DNA of 64,000 nt from Ilyonectria destructans (taxonomy: Eukaryota; Ascomycota; Sordariomycetes; Hypocreales; Nectriaceae), in NCBI GenBank assembly GCA_020740775.1, contig JAHEWK010000003.1:2108001-2172000 (forward strand), given 5' to 3'. This document shows, piece after piece, positions 1 to 11,700 of the stretch (within the stretch, counting starts at the first letter, position 1; each line of letters starts with the position of its first letter). Under the pieces are notes generated by a model. It did not search any database, was not told where the DNA came from, and was given only the letters and a program-made list of their open reading frames with translations. The position numbers were made by a program, and so were the translations under genes.

Positions 1-111
1 ATCTCTTATTTCTCTATCGTCACATTTACCCTAGCGATCTTCCTTATCGGAACTTATCTGATCACACGGATGTACCACAACTTATTTTTCTATCGAAGAC
101 AATCGAAATGA
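1..111 (+). CDS. Possible 3' end of a membrane protein, cut by the window edge
   Basis: Reading from base 1, 36 codons run without a stop to a TGA at 109-111. The predicted tail has a strongly hydrophobic run of about 19 residues (from roughly residue 3 to residue 21) followed by a basic end (YRRQSK), as in the last transmembrane helix and cytoplasmic tail of a membrane protein. The start and most of the gene lie outside the window, so the family cannot be named. A random stop-free run of 36 codons is not rare, so this rests on the helix-like composition only. Confidence 0.3.
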   Translation: MSYFSIVTFTLAIFLIGTYLITRMYHNLFFYRRQSK

Positions 112-781
112 TACCCATTGTGCGATGCACGCACGCACGAGATTTGGAAGCGGCTTTGCCCTATCTGGGAGAGGGAAAGCAACAATACATCGCCCATATA
201 CTCTTACTTGTTTCCTACAAGCCCCTTTTTTATCAATTTTCCTCGTTTCTAGCATTTGTCATCTTGATTCGGCATATGGGACCCTGTTAAGAGCTGCGCT
301 CAGGAGAACTGTTTCGGCTTCCTCACGAAGCCAACCTACAAGAAGGTTGGCGTTACGTGAGGGATGTGAAGCCGTGGGCTAGCTAGCAAGCGATTCAACA
401 TTGTTAGGACAGAACGTAATAGACTATATTGGGAACTGAATGCTTAATTCCTAAGGAATGACGTCGATCCCCTGAAAGCTGACTCGGCGTGCTTGCCATT
501 GAAGCCATAGAGTAGGAATGCGCCGCTTAATCAGAGATTGCACGCTGTTCATCCTTTCTAGAATTTCATGACTGGACGACGAAGTATCAATGGACATAAC
601 CTGCTTAAAATACGATGACGTAGCTGACCCGAGGGACTGGGACAGATGGCTTCAGCGTGGGGGTCATTCGCCGCGCTAACATGAGCCTCACGTCCGGAGA
701 CAGTCACATATACGGGGAACAGCGCTAGGTCGCATTGAATCATTCTTATCGCTACAACGACCATTATATACCATATTCGTC
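112..781. other. Intergenic stretch with a strong hairpin
   Basis: No coding region is recognisable here. It should hold the 3' untranslated region of DBP10 (minus strand) and possibly that of the edge fragment. The only visible structure is a compound inverted repeat at 315-374, entered separately. Confidence 0.5.
315..374. repeat. Compound inverted repeat, possible structured RNA
   Basis: Three nested pairs are visible: CGGCTT (315-320) with AAGCCG (369-374), CCTCACG (321-327) with CGTGAGG (356-362), and CCAACC (331-336) with GGTTGG (345-350). Together they give 19 Watson-Crick pairs within 60 bases and an 8-base terminal loop. It lies in the interval downstream of DBP10, so it could be a 3'-UTR structure or an independent small RNA. 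I could not match it to tRNA, snRNA, RNase P or group I/II intron cores. Confidence 0.5.
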
Positions 782-3513
782 TCACCTCTTCTTCGTCGGC
801 CGAGCATTCTTGGCCATTTTTTTCGCCTTCTCCTCTCTGGCTTTTCGGATGTCGTGGACGCCCTTGAGCTCCTTCTTGCTGCCCATGCCGTCCCGGAAGC
901 GGCCAACACGGTTCTCCCTCGCCTCGGAGACGCGCTTCTTGCGGACCTCGAAGTCGTCGCGGTACTTGTCGGCTTCCTTGGGTGCCTTCTCCTGCTTGTG
1001 CTTGTAGCGGACACCCGTCGGCAGCTGGGTTGTGTTGCCGGGGCGTTCCGCCTCGCCGACATGCGGCAGCTTGCCCATACGGTTGGCGCGCTTCCACTTG
1101 TCGAAGCGGCCGCTCTGGAAGCTGGCTGCGATCTTGACACCGCTCTCGCCGCGGATCATCTTGGCTCCCTTGGAGCCATCCTCGTCGTTGTCGCGGGAGA
1201 CGTACTTCTTGGACTTCTTGTCCCAGCGCATCTTGGAGCGGGTTGGGTCGGCGAAGGCCTTGGCGGTATCGTCGTTGGTCAGATCCATTGTCACGTCGCG
1301 GGCAGCTTCCACAAAGCTTGAGCCTGCACCACCGGAGTGGACGCCGTAGCCACGCTCCTCGGCCGCGTTGACTGTGCGAGGCGTGTAGGACATGAAAACC
1401 TCCGAATCTCGCCAGTTCGTCTGTCCCTTTTTGGAGTTACCCGTGTTGCTAACAGTCACTTCCAAGCCGTCGTCCGAGTCGTACTCGTCCGCTTGTCCGC
1501 CCGCCTCATCCGCATCCTCGTCAGAATCGACATCCATCTTGGTACCAGAGGGCAACCCCTCAAGGCCGTCAAAGTCATCCTCCTCCTCCTGAACCTCGGT
1601 TTTCTGTTGCTTCCTAGGCGTGATTCTCTTTCGCAACTGCTTCATGACCTCGGCAGCTCCAGCTGTCGACCTATCTCCATGGCCGACTTCAAAGATAGTT
1701 TCTGAAGGTCTGAATCCACTGATTCTCGCCAACATGTCTGTACGCGCTTGCTCTAGTCCATCGACATCCTCCCCGAACAAGGGGTGGAGTTGCACCCAGC
1801 CTTGAGTTGCCACCAACTCGCGTGAACGCTTCGCGCTCTGGCTTGCTGCCGAGTTCCTCGTCCTCAGGTAGAGCTTCTCTGCTTTGACAGCGACTCCTCG
1901 TAGAGCAGAAATATCATCACTGTCACGAAGGGTCTTGTTAAACCATTCCACATGGCCCTCAACAGAATCACGCTTCAGTGCTCCCACAACCACATCTTCG
2001 GCAAATGAAGGCGAGGCATTCTCCTGACCAACAACCAGCTTCTTCCCCAAGAAAAGTTGCAAGTCCAGAAGATAGGGTGCATCGGTATCTCTCACGAGAC
2101 TGTAACTCCAACCTCGTCGTCCAGCACGAGCTGTTCGGCCGACACGATGAACAAATACCTTAGGCTGCGGTGGGAAGTCGAAGTTGATCACGTTGGCAAG
2201 AACGGGAATATCAATACCTCGTGCCGCAACATCTGTGACCACCAGAATGTTCGTCTTTCCCCTCCGGAATTCTTCAACCTGGATTCGTCGAGCGGTCTGG
2301 TCGAGAGAACCATAGACGTATGAGACAGCAAAGCCTGCCTCAATAAGTAGGTTCGCCAGGTACTCGACGTGATGCTTTGTTGCCGTAAAAACAATGGTGG
2401 AGTGCTCGGTTGGTTTACTACCCGTGGACTCTCCTCGTTTCCTCTTCTTTGAACCTTCCTGGTCCTGCGGTTCCTCGGGTTGCCCAACTGGCATTTTGAT
2501 AACGTCGTGAAGAATATGCAAAAGTGACCCTTCCTTCTCGGCACCCTTGACGGAGAAGAAAGCGCTCTCGAGGTCGGGAGAAACCTTGGTCTCTGCATCA
2601 AGTCGCACCAAGCTAGGATCTTGCAGACCAGCACGCGCAAACTCAACCAGGGACGAGGGCAGCGTTGCAGAGAAGAGCAAACTCTGCCTAGAAGGAGGCA
2701 GGGCGTGAAGAATCTCAGTCAATTGCGCCGCGAAACCCATTTCGAACAGTCGATCAGCCTCGTCAAACACAACATATTTGACTGAGGAAAGATCCAAATT
2801 CATCTCAACCTTCAAATGAAGGAATCGACCAGGTGTGGCGATGACGATATCCGGGTTGGCCGACATGTATCCAAACTGCTCCTCCAGGCTATCACCACCA
2901 ACCAGCAAGACGCACTTTAGGTCGGTTCCGCGGCCAAACTCCTTAACAACTTTCAAAGTCTGGATCGCCAGTTCTCGGGAGGGAGAAAGAATGAGTGCTC
3001 GTGTTCCGAACCGGGCGCTGTGGGCGCGCAGTCGTTCGATCATCGGGATTACGAAGGCGGCCGTTTTTCCGGAACCAGTCCTCGCCATGCCGACAACATC
3101 TTTTCGGTCAAGAACCAAAGGGATCGCTTTTCGCTGGATCGGGGTCGGGACCGAGAATCCTTTCCGCGCGATGGCCTTCAGAAGATGGCTGCTGAGACCT
3201 TGTATGGGTTAGCTTTGAGCCTCTGATCGAAGATGGGAGAGTCCGTACCCATTGCCTGGAAGCCTCCGCCCTTCTTCACCGTCCTTCCCTTCAGGTTGGT
3301 CGCTTTTCTGAAGGATGCCGCCTGCTGGAGGGCAATGAAAGCCTCGTCGCCGTCATCATTGCCTGGCTCCTGGCCGTGCAAGAAACCGTCGAAGTCGAGA
3401 TCGAGGCCCGAGGGGCCGTCGTTGCCGGCATTATCGCCGTCGCCGGGGTAGAGCGAACCGAGAATATCGACCTCGCCCTCCGAAGGAGTTGGGGAGCCTC
3501 CACGTTGACGCAT
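782..3513 (-). CDS. DBP10: ATP-dependent RNA helicase DBP10 (DEAD box)
   Basis: Model: complement of 782-3198 joined to 3249-3513, 893 aa. The product is a nucleolar DEAD-box helicase needed for assembly of the 60S ribosomal subunit. The 50 bp intron (3199-3248) has GTACGG, GCTAAC and CAAG signals and splits the Q-motif region; joining restores the aromatic-MG context followed by [10 protein letters not shown] and PTPIQ. Motif I ARTGSGKT lies near residue 130, DEAD near 234, SAT near 265 and [10 protein letters not shown] near 429-438. The tail is long, acidic then lysine-rich, as in the DBP10 C-terminal domain. The start at 3513 gives an acidic N-terminus typical of the family; the frame stays open upstream to 3591 but with no family-like sequence. 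It is divergent from the Spf31 gene. Confidence 0.95.
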
Positions 3514-3788
3514 CGTGACTGCCTTGACAATCAGATTGAGTGGTTGGCAAATTGTTAGCGATGTGAGAGCCGCGAAACTGACCGCAGCCAATTTTTTTTC
3601 TGGGTCCGAGAGTCGTTATCTTATCGTCGCGGGGCAGGTGGATCCTGCTTGACCACCCAAGCTTGTGACTCCCGCATCAGAGCTAACGAACATGCCTTCA
3701 CCATTCTCCATCTTTCAACAACCAAATTCGACGTCGCAGAATACCTCCCCACTATACGCCTGGAAGATACAGCATCCGACGGCTCAAT
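3514..3788. promoter_or_regulatory. Bidirectional promoter between DBP10 and Spf31 genes
   Basis: The two start codons are 275 bp apart and point away from each other, so this short interval must hold both promoters and both 5' leaders. It contains GCGATGTGAG at 3558-3567, close to the PAC element (GCGATGAG) known from ribosome-biogenesis promoters, and a T-run (AATTTTTTTTC, about 3590-3600) resembling an RRPE-type tract. The element assignments are inference from similarity to yeast motifs; the divergent arrangement is seen directly. Confidence 0.55.
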
Positions 3789-4544
3789 ATGGCCAGCAAG
3801 GATACAAAAGAGGATAAGGATGCGCTCGACGCCCTCGAGGCTGAAGCCAAGGAGTTTGATAAGGTTGGTTTGCGACCGGCGCAGCCATGCGTGACCAATG
3901 CTGATACCCTTCTCCAGGATGCTGAGATAGACCGAATTCTAAAGGCATTTCGCCTTGATGCGTAAGATTTGCCTTGGCCTTGCATCCAATTCCATGTCTA
4001 ATTATGCCACAGATATGCCGTACTAGATCTCCAGCCTGGTGTCCCCGAATCAGACATCAAGATGGCCTACCGCAAGAAGTCACTCCTCATCCATCCTGAC
4101 AAGACCAAGAACCCTCTGGCGCCCGACGCCTTCGATCGGTTGAAAAAGGCGCAGACGGAGCTGATGGACGAGAAGCACCGCGAACGGCTAGATGAGGCCA
4201 TCGCCGACGCGCGCATGCTGTTGATGCGCGAGAACAAGTGGACAGTGGACAGCGAAGAACTCAAGACAGATGACTTCAAAAAGATGTGGCGCGACAAGGC
4301 CCGCGAGGTGCTCGTCGACAATGAGCACCGCCGCCGCCGTCAAATGAAGGCTCAGCTGCAGGAGGAGGGTCGCGAACAGCGCCGTGTCGACGCCGAGACG
4401 GACGAGCGCAAGCGTAAGCGCCAACACGAGCAGGACTGGGAAGCCACCAGGGACGTGCGCATCAGCAGCTGGCGGCAGTTTCAGAAGGGCAAGTCGGGCG
4501 AACCCGACAAGAAGAAGAAGAAGAAGCTCAAGCCCATTGGTTGA
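3789..4544 (+). CDS. spf31: J-domain splicing-associated protein (Spf31/DNAJC8 family)
   Basis: Model: join(3789-3863, 3918-3961, 4013-4544), 216 aa. It resembles fission-yeast Spf31 and human DNAJC8, J-proteins found with spliceosomal particles. The J domain covers about residues 40-100, with the HPD motif at 67-69. After it comes a highly charged helix rich in Arg, Lys and Glu, then the family end: a W-E-x-x-R-D-x-R motif, SWRQFQKG, and a polylysine KKKKKKLKPIG tail. Intron 2 (3962-4012) has GTAAGA and a CTAAT branch point. Intron 1 (3864-3917) is 54 bp, phase 0 and contains no in-frame stop, so its retention would add 18 residues rather than truncate. It is convergent with MDJ1. Confidence 0.92.
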
Positions 4545-5119
4545 GAGATGGAAGCCGACGGGGATCCGATTTTAGTGTTGAGAGGACAACGCAAGGCTGG
4601 AGGTCAAGGACGCTGCTCAACATCACGATGCCCTGGATGGTCTGTGAGTTTAATAATGACGATGAACTGTTTGGACTCTAATTAAGGCAGACAAGAAGCC
4701 ATGGCCGGGCCATCAACCTCTATCCATCATACGGGGGACCGCTTCGGCTGCGCCCGGTAAGTACACTGACCAGCGGTGATGTGTTTGTGCGTGTGACCAT
4801 GTGTCGTAGCTCCCAATCCTTCTCACCAGTTCAACGTATTGCCATGCACCACGTTCCAATTTTCAGCACTCGCACGTTTGGTATGCAAACTGATTTGAGG
4901 AGAGTGGCCTCCATTGGAGCTTTCAGCGCGCTCATTCTATGCTACAGGAATAGTGTACAAGATCCGAGCACTGGCAGATCTATATGAGCAGTCGGGTAGT
5001 CTTTAACCCTCCACAGACGCCTTACAAATAATATCAACCTTTTGAACACCAGCCAATGCGCTCCCCGTCCGCCTCTAGTATGTCGGTTCCAATGCATATG
5101 ATACAGGCCGTTGAAACGA
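4545..5119. other. Convergent intergenic interval
   Basis: This 575 bp stretch lies between the stop codons of Spf31 (plus) and MDJ1 (minus) and should hold both 3' untranslated regions. I see no convincing coding region or structure in it. Confidence 0.6.
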
Positions 5120-6832
5120 TCAGCTCGAGCCCGATCCCGGGGACTTGCTTTTCGGGTCCTCCTTGGGCTTCTCGTCAGTCTTCTTGGACGTGGTGTCTTC
5201 GTTGGCGTCCTCAGGCTTCTGATGGGCAGGGTTGTTGGTCAATGTGTGCCACATCGACTTCAGGAAGCCCTCATTCTTGTGGGAATCGGGATCAGAAGGG
5301 TCCGCTTGAGCGCTATTTGACAGTCAGCCTGCTTCGTCATCATCTTCATTGATTTTGAAGAGCTTACTTTGCAGCTGATGAGACATTCATGACACGTTTC
5401 GCCGTCTTATCGCCCATTTCGTCTGCAAGCATCTCCACGATGGTCCTCTGGTTTGCGCTGAGGTACTTGGGCATTGCCACACGGAACTCCACCTTCAAGT
5501 CGCCACTGCCACCACGCCTCGAGCCGAGTTTCTTCATGCCCATGCCGGTGAGAGTCATCCTATCGCCAGTGTTGGTGCCGGTGGCAATTTTGACATTAAC
5601 CGACCCATCCAAGGTGGGAATGCTGGCCTGGCCACCCAACAGGGCGGTCGTGAGAGGAAGGTTCGCAGTGTACAGGATGTTCGAGCCTTCTCGGCGGAAC
5701 TTGGGGTCCTTGGCGACTCGAACGAAGACATAAAGATCTCCGTTCTGGGCTCGGGCGTTGGGATCGGCAGAGCGTCCGGTGGCGGGGGCATCACCTGCTC
5801 CGTCTACCCTGAGACGCATGCCATCTTCGATTCCGGCAGGGATGTCAACGGTAATCGACTTCCTCTCTCGAACTACGCCGTTTCCTGAACAGGTTCGGCA
5901 CTCAGATCCCTTGGGGATGGTTGAGCCGGTGCCATCGCAAGTCCCGCAGGTAGACGCCATTTGGAAACCACCCTGCATGAAGTGCACACGAGTTCCGGTG
6001 CCATTGCAAGCCTTGCAAGCACTCCTCTTCGTTCCCGTCTTCAGACCATGGCCGGTACAAGTCCCGCAAGTGGTCAAGGGAGTAATGTTGATCGTTGTGG
6101 CGGTACCCTTGGCGGCTTCCATAAATGAGATACTGGCTTGGACCTCAATGTTGTCACCGACCAGAACCTCCTGCTGATAAGGGTTACGTGCACCTCGGCG
6201 GCCACCGCCAAAGGGGCCTTGTTGTCCCGCAAAGGCGGAGAAGATGTCGTCGAAGTTGAAGCCACCACCGAAACCCCCCTGTCCACCACCGAACCCGGAG
6301 AATGGATGACCTCCACCGCCAAATGGATCACCGCCGGGAGCTCCTCCGCTAGGATCGAAGCCAGCGGCTCCAAATTGGTCAAACTGCTCCCGCTTCTTAG
6401 GGTCGGACAAGATCTCGTAGGCGGACTGGATGTCGGCGAAACGCTCCTTCGCACTGTCGTCCTTGTTCGTATCGGGATGGTATTTCTTGGCCAGGCCATA
6501 GTATGCCTTCTTAATATCGGCAGCCGATGCGCTTTTGGTGACTCCGAGGGCTTGGTAAGGGTCTTTCTGGGAGACAGCATTCGTAGCATGGAAGAGCTAT
6601 TCACACAATCAGATAGTAATTCAACATTACATTCGAGGTATTTACTCACTCGTTTTGAAGGGGGGGCTCTAGCATCTGCCCTCAACCTCGGTCGGTCCCG
6701 GGAGCCGAGACGCAACGCCACGGTATGGAGCTGAGCTCCTTTGCTTAAGCATTTGATTTTGGAGCCGCAGAAATGACTCTGCGCCAGGACCCGGGCGGGG
6801 GCCGCGGCCTTTGACAAGAGGCTGGAATTCAT
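5120..6832 (-). CDS. MDJ1: Mitochondrial DnaJ co-chaperone MDJ1
   Basis: Model: complement of join(5120-5312, 5368-6596, 6650-6832), 534 aa. It is a type-I J-protein that drives mitochondrial Hsp70 in the matrix. Exon 1 encodes an arginine- and serine-rich, acid-poor leader of about 60 residues, as expected of a mitochondrial presequence. The J domain starts near residue 72 (KDPYQALGV) with HPD at 101-103, followed by a Gly/Phe-rich segment (about 137-190). Four CxxCxGxG-type zinc-binding repeats lie near 238-292 ([32 protein letters not shown]), and then the peptide-binding C-terminal domains. Introns are 53 bp (6597-6649, GTGAGT) and 55 bp (5313-5367, GTAAGC). The last exon encodes a charged Lys/Glu/Pro-rich tail. 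Length fits fungal MDJ1. Confidence 0.95.
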
Positions 6833-8155
6833 CTTGAACTGCAGTGATTCATCTGTCCTAGAGCAGAAACAAAAATTGCAAAGATAGGTAACCCCGGCGA
6901 CTTAGCTCCCCGTGGTTACTTAGAAATTCTTAGAAGTTCCGAGACTCATCCCAACTTTTCCAGCCGGGCTTAAGCCGAGGAGTTGGTGCCTCAGACATCA
7001 AAGTCGTCATAGGCCGACGCCGGCAATCCGTCTCCTGCCACCCGCTTTGGCTGCCCGCCCATTGGCTGGCGGCTGAGAAATCAGGAACGGCTCAAGATGC
7101 CGATGCAAAGCCGAAGCATTAGCTTATCTTATCATTCGCGAGGCCGACCCGGACAATTCTTCGTCAATGCCGTATAGGCTCGTCGTGATGGTGTATGATC
7201 ACATTAAGGGTTTGGTCAAGATTTCAGTATTCCCTATGGCTATGATCCAGGCCTCATAAAGCTGTACTGCGGCTTATGCCGAAAGTACCCCGAAGCACCG
7301 CCAAAAACCGAGCTGAGCTCAAATCTCGATGGGTGGTTGACAAACGAAGTCTAACTATGGACATATCGAAAGGAATTGGTTTTTGAGGGAGAGAAATTGG
7401 GATTGGCTTAGAGTTCGGGAAATCCAGGTTTACTTGCGAGAGATTCCGGAGGTCTATACTCATATCCATTCAACCCTCAGTGAAGCATCTACAATCGACT
7501 CTCGAAGGAGCAAATCACGCTGAGGTAGTCTGACTCTCTGCCCCTCCAACCACCCGTAATGTTTCTGCAAGGTTGCATCATATTGCCCCCTCTCCCAAAT
7601 CCAGAACTGAAGTGGGGTGAGCTACTCCCAGTGGTGCTGGCCCTATGAACAGAACAGGGGAAAGTGTTTGTCTCAGTTGCGGGATACCACTGCAAAGGTG
7701 TAGCCACAGGTTCGGGGATTGCAAATGCTCAGGCATCGCGCTCGTCCGCACTGATTTCGGGGACACTCGGTTTAACGGAGATGGTTATTAGTACCATGGG
7801 AAGCAGCTTTGCGCGTAGGTTAAAAAAAATTGTCTACAGGAGGTCAAAAGCATTGTAGCCAAGATAATACGAGGACAAGCGCGTGGGTGCTTTTCCAAGC
7901 ACATCGTATGTCACGGTCGGGGGACAACGGTGAAGGGCAAGAATAAATAAAGAGGTTATTCCTCTGCTCAGCAATGGTATATTGAAATTCGAAACCGTAC
8001 AATGACTCGTCTATGCCGTGAGTATGTGATTGCTGTAAAACATGCCTGTGTCCCGGCCTGGCTGATCGTTCCTTGAACAGCAATGCCCAAACGCCATATT
8101 AACGCCAAAACTCCATCCAATATGTGATTCCCTTATTCCCTTGTATGCGCCGTGT
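6833..8155. other. Intergenic, no gene recognised
   Basis: This 1.3 kb stretch lies between the MDJ1 start and the SAP30 stop. Short open frames occur on both strands, but none has a conserved motif or plausible splice extension. It should include the MDJ1 promoter and the SAP30 3' untranslated region. Confidence 0.5.
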
Positions 8156-8790
8156 TTATTGCGCTTTCGTGATTCTGGAACTCTTTGAGTCACGCTTAGG
8201 ATCATGACGGATCTTGTAGATGAAGTCCACAATCACATCATTCTCTTGAACGCCCAGGCCGTTGAAGTGTTTCCGCACCGCGAGAGCAAGGTGGTCTTTG
8301 CTCTGGCGGCGGGCTTGTCGCCGTCGGACCATTGTGGGCGAGTGGAGGCCGATGCCGCTGGGCTGCGACAGGATCCATTGTCTGTAAGGGTTCGAGAAGG
8401 AGGTCGGGGTGGTCAGGTGGTGCTCGCGACGGTAGGCATGAAGGACGTCTCGTTCGAATGAGGACCATTGCAGCTGTGATGGTAGAGTCAGCGTCTTGAG
8501 CTTCCAAACACGTGGGGTGAACGCGGCGATGGTCCGTTGAGGGGCCGTGAGACAACCGGGAAGAATTGAAGGAGAGAGGGGTGACGAACACTAGGAGGCG
8601 TCGGCTCAGCAGGAGGCGGCGGAGGGACAACGGCAGCAGCGTTGGTGACTTCGCGAAGATGAGAGTGGCTGTTCTGACTGGCGCCGCGGCGCATCTTGGT
8701 TGAGGTGTGGCCGTTGCCATTCTTCTCCTTGGAATTGGGAGCGTCCGACTTGGAGTCGTCGTGGTTGCGGGAGGACTTTGCGGGCGGCAT
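8156..8790 (-). CDS. SAP30: Histone deacetylase complex subunit SAP30
   Basis: Preferred model: complement of join(8156-8473, 8590-8790), 172 aa. The second exon encodes the Sin3-binding region of SAP30, from LQWSSFERDVLHAYR through NPYRQWILSQ and a basic RRRQARRQ patch to VRKHFNGLGVQENDVIVDF. SAP30 bridges Sin3 and the Rpd3-type deacetylase in the large co-repressor complex. Exon 1 encodes a charged, low-complexity leader beginning MPPAKSSR and ending in a Pro-rich run, as in other fungal SAP30 proteins. The acceptor (CTGAC branch point, CATCACAG) is clear at 8474. The donor is not: GTTCGT at 8589 gives a 116 bp intron and a clean junction, but GTTGTC (8556) and GTGTTT (8511) are also in phase. 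Confidence 0.85.
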
Positions 8791-11700
8791 GGCGGATGGG
8801 AGCGGGTGAACAGGGAGGTTAGGAGGTGGTAGGAATTGCTGAGATGGGACTCGGGGCGAAAGTCGTCTGGGAGAGGCGCGGGCAAAAGCTCGTTACATGA
8901 TCTAGGGGTGAATCGGTTGTGGGAGGAGCAAGAGGAGCAGGAGGAGTTTGTCGACATGGGCATGGGAGGGACGGTAAATTTGGGTCGGGTGGTGGAGGGA
9001 CGGGCGCGCGCGCTTGCTGAGTGCTGAGTGCTGAGTGCTGAGAGACACACTGGAAAGAGTGCGCTGCGCACCAACGTCACCTGTCACTTGCTGCGGTGAC
9101 GGCACCGAGTGACCACCTGCTCAGCGCATGAGAGGTGGGGCCGCCGTTCTGCGCTGCGCAGCACGCCGCATCAACCTTTAGCCAGTCTTCAGGGGAATGC
9201 AATCAGAACAACGCCAGAAGCGTCTCCGGCACCACGGTTCAACCTGTCGGGCAGGCCGTGACAGCGGCAAAGCCATCAAAGACAGTTCCTTTTTTTGCTG
9301 GAGAGCACGACTCGGCGGCTCCAAAAGTGGTCCCGATGTGGGAATGCCATCTCGTCTGGCGCGTTTGAGGTCCGGCAACCCAAGCCCCATCCGGCAGCCC
9401 CTCGCATGGCGGTCACGGGACCCGGGACCACGAACACCAGAAGAGAGAGGGGGAGGATGGGGGGACGCAAGAAGAGAGAAAAGAAGAAGAAGATCATCCG
9501 CGGGGGTGGAAGTTCGCCATGTGGGCAACGTGGAAAGGCGTCTTCCTCTGCAGGCCGCGTGCGGGTGCCTGTCGCTCTCGGAAAGAAACTCCCAGCCACT
9601 TTTCTGCTTTTGCGGCAAGTCGACACACGAGCTGAAAAGAGCAGCAGGGTTGCTTTTTATCGCGCATCACCGTCAAGTACCGAAGGGAAATAGAAAAACG
9701 GCCACGGTGCATAAAAACCTCGGGAGACCATCGTCATCATCGTTCTGTCACTCACCGCGCGGGGAGCTCGCGAGCCATTGAAAACGAAAGCTCCCAATGG
9801 GTGTCGCTTGCATGCATTAGCTGCCTCGGTCACTCGTTCAAGGGGTCATGGCTCAAGGGTCAAAGAATCAGCCCAGGGTCATACAGGGCAAAGAGTACGA
9901 GGTACGAAGTACAAAGTAATAGCAGCGGCCCGTAATAGGCAGGGATGACTAAGCCGTGCATCTCTCCATCGCATCTCTCCCACGACGATGCTCATCTATT
10001 TCCATCGTCACTCTTGCATCACTCACTTTATGTGGACCTCTAAGAAACCCCCACGATCTCCCCACGCTCCGTTGCCGGAGGTGGGTCTACCAGATGAGCG
10101 CTTCAGACGCCATCGTCAAACCCGAAAGCTGAAAGCCTCGAGATTGCCAACAAAGCGCTCCCCCATAGTTGATCATCGCCGCCGGCGATTCGCCTTCGAG
10201 TGATGTGCATCACCAGATGTGAGAGAAAAAAAATTGCTCACTCCTTTTTGGCCGAACTCGCAAGGGCAGTCCCAGTGGCGCATATCCCTTCTCATCTAGG
10301 CGCATCCGCTCAGGCAAGCGTGGCTTTGCGAATTGCTTCTGCGAGCGGTCGTCTCAGCAAATCATGGGGCTGTGGGATGATCACCTGCCGGGGCTCGCGA
10401 TTTCCTGGGACCATGGGGGCGTAGCACCACCCGACGGCCTTCCTAATCCTCCTTCGGTAATTGCGAGGCTGCCATCTTCAACAATGCATGGCCCTGTTAT
10501 GGATGTTAGACTAAGTGACCGAGGGGCAACAAAGAGACTAGTGGATTGTCCGAAGCCATAGGATTCCCAGAGAAGACTGCGCTATTCCCGCTAGATCTAC
10601 ACTCACTGGGCACATGGTTCGGCCGTCCACGACATCATGATGTTGGCTCGGTCCTGGATCATTGGGTCAGGACGTTCGGAGTGTCGTTGTAATTCCGCCC
10701 CACGGTGAGGCTTTCAGCAAAGCCTGGGAGGGAAGGAGGGTTTCCTTGCCCTCATGTCGGTCCATGCAGGCCACTGAGGAGCATCGCCTTTTCAAGGGGT
10801 TACGCCGCGGACGCTTCATGTCACGGGTCTCACCGTGATATGTGCCACCTGGTTGGGATATGCTGTCAACTCCCGGGGTGGGCAGTGCATGGATGATGAT
10901 GATTTGACGATGGCGCATGGGGGGCTAATACAAGTACTGCTACGTACGTAGTAGACAAGATCAAAACCCTGGGGACAAGTAAGCTTAGTTGATGTACACA
11001 GTAGTACGTAAGGGGAAACATGTCGATACCCCAGAATGGCATACTCTGCATCAGTCTCAGCATGGCCATCCAAGGCATACCAAGAATCACTCCATTACGT
11101 GGAGACAACCATTTCCATGTGCCAAGTTCAAGCAAGGCACTCGCTATCTGTGTAACCCTAACAAACCCCCAGCAGATAAGCGACAGTTGGAAACAAGCCA
11201 TTACCAATCCGTACCAACAAATCAGGGCTTGCGCAAGGTGATGCCAATAATTGGAGGCGCGAAAGACGCGGCCCTGTCTCAGTGCACCTCATCTAACGCA
11301 GATGTCAGCCGCTGTGGAGCACGATCAGAATCTGGGGTGGCCACTCAGCCGGCCGAGTCGCTTGGGTACTGGGCGCGGGAGACAGTCGCCAATCCCGCGA
11401 CGATGGCACCCGACCCAGCCCTCCTCCCCCTTCACCACCACTTGGGGTTGGCTCATCACCACGCGAAGCGCCACTAACCAGAGGCTACCTCGACTAGTTG
11501 TCCAGATGGAGGTTTTGTTACGGCGTGCCGCCTCACAATGAAGCCCAAGTGACAACAGCCCATTCAACTCCGACACGGCTTGTCTCAGCCATCATGCCTG
11601 AGAGTCTACTTTCACCTACCGGCCAAAATGGAAGAACCCGAGCAGGATTTCAACCCATGCCCCAGGTTCCAGCGCTTTTTCTCCAAGACACACAGCAAAA

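Noticed and set aside
6074..6832. 252-codon minus-strand frame over the MDJ1 5' half
   Set aside because: It starts correctly as MDJ1 exon 1 but then runs through the 53 bp intron into the wrong frame of exon 2.
10940..11010. TACGTA-rich cluster as a possible inverted-repeat transposon end
   Set aside because: The repeats are only 6-11 bases, have no partner copy at a sensible distance, and no transposase frame is nearby.
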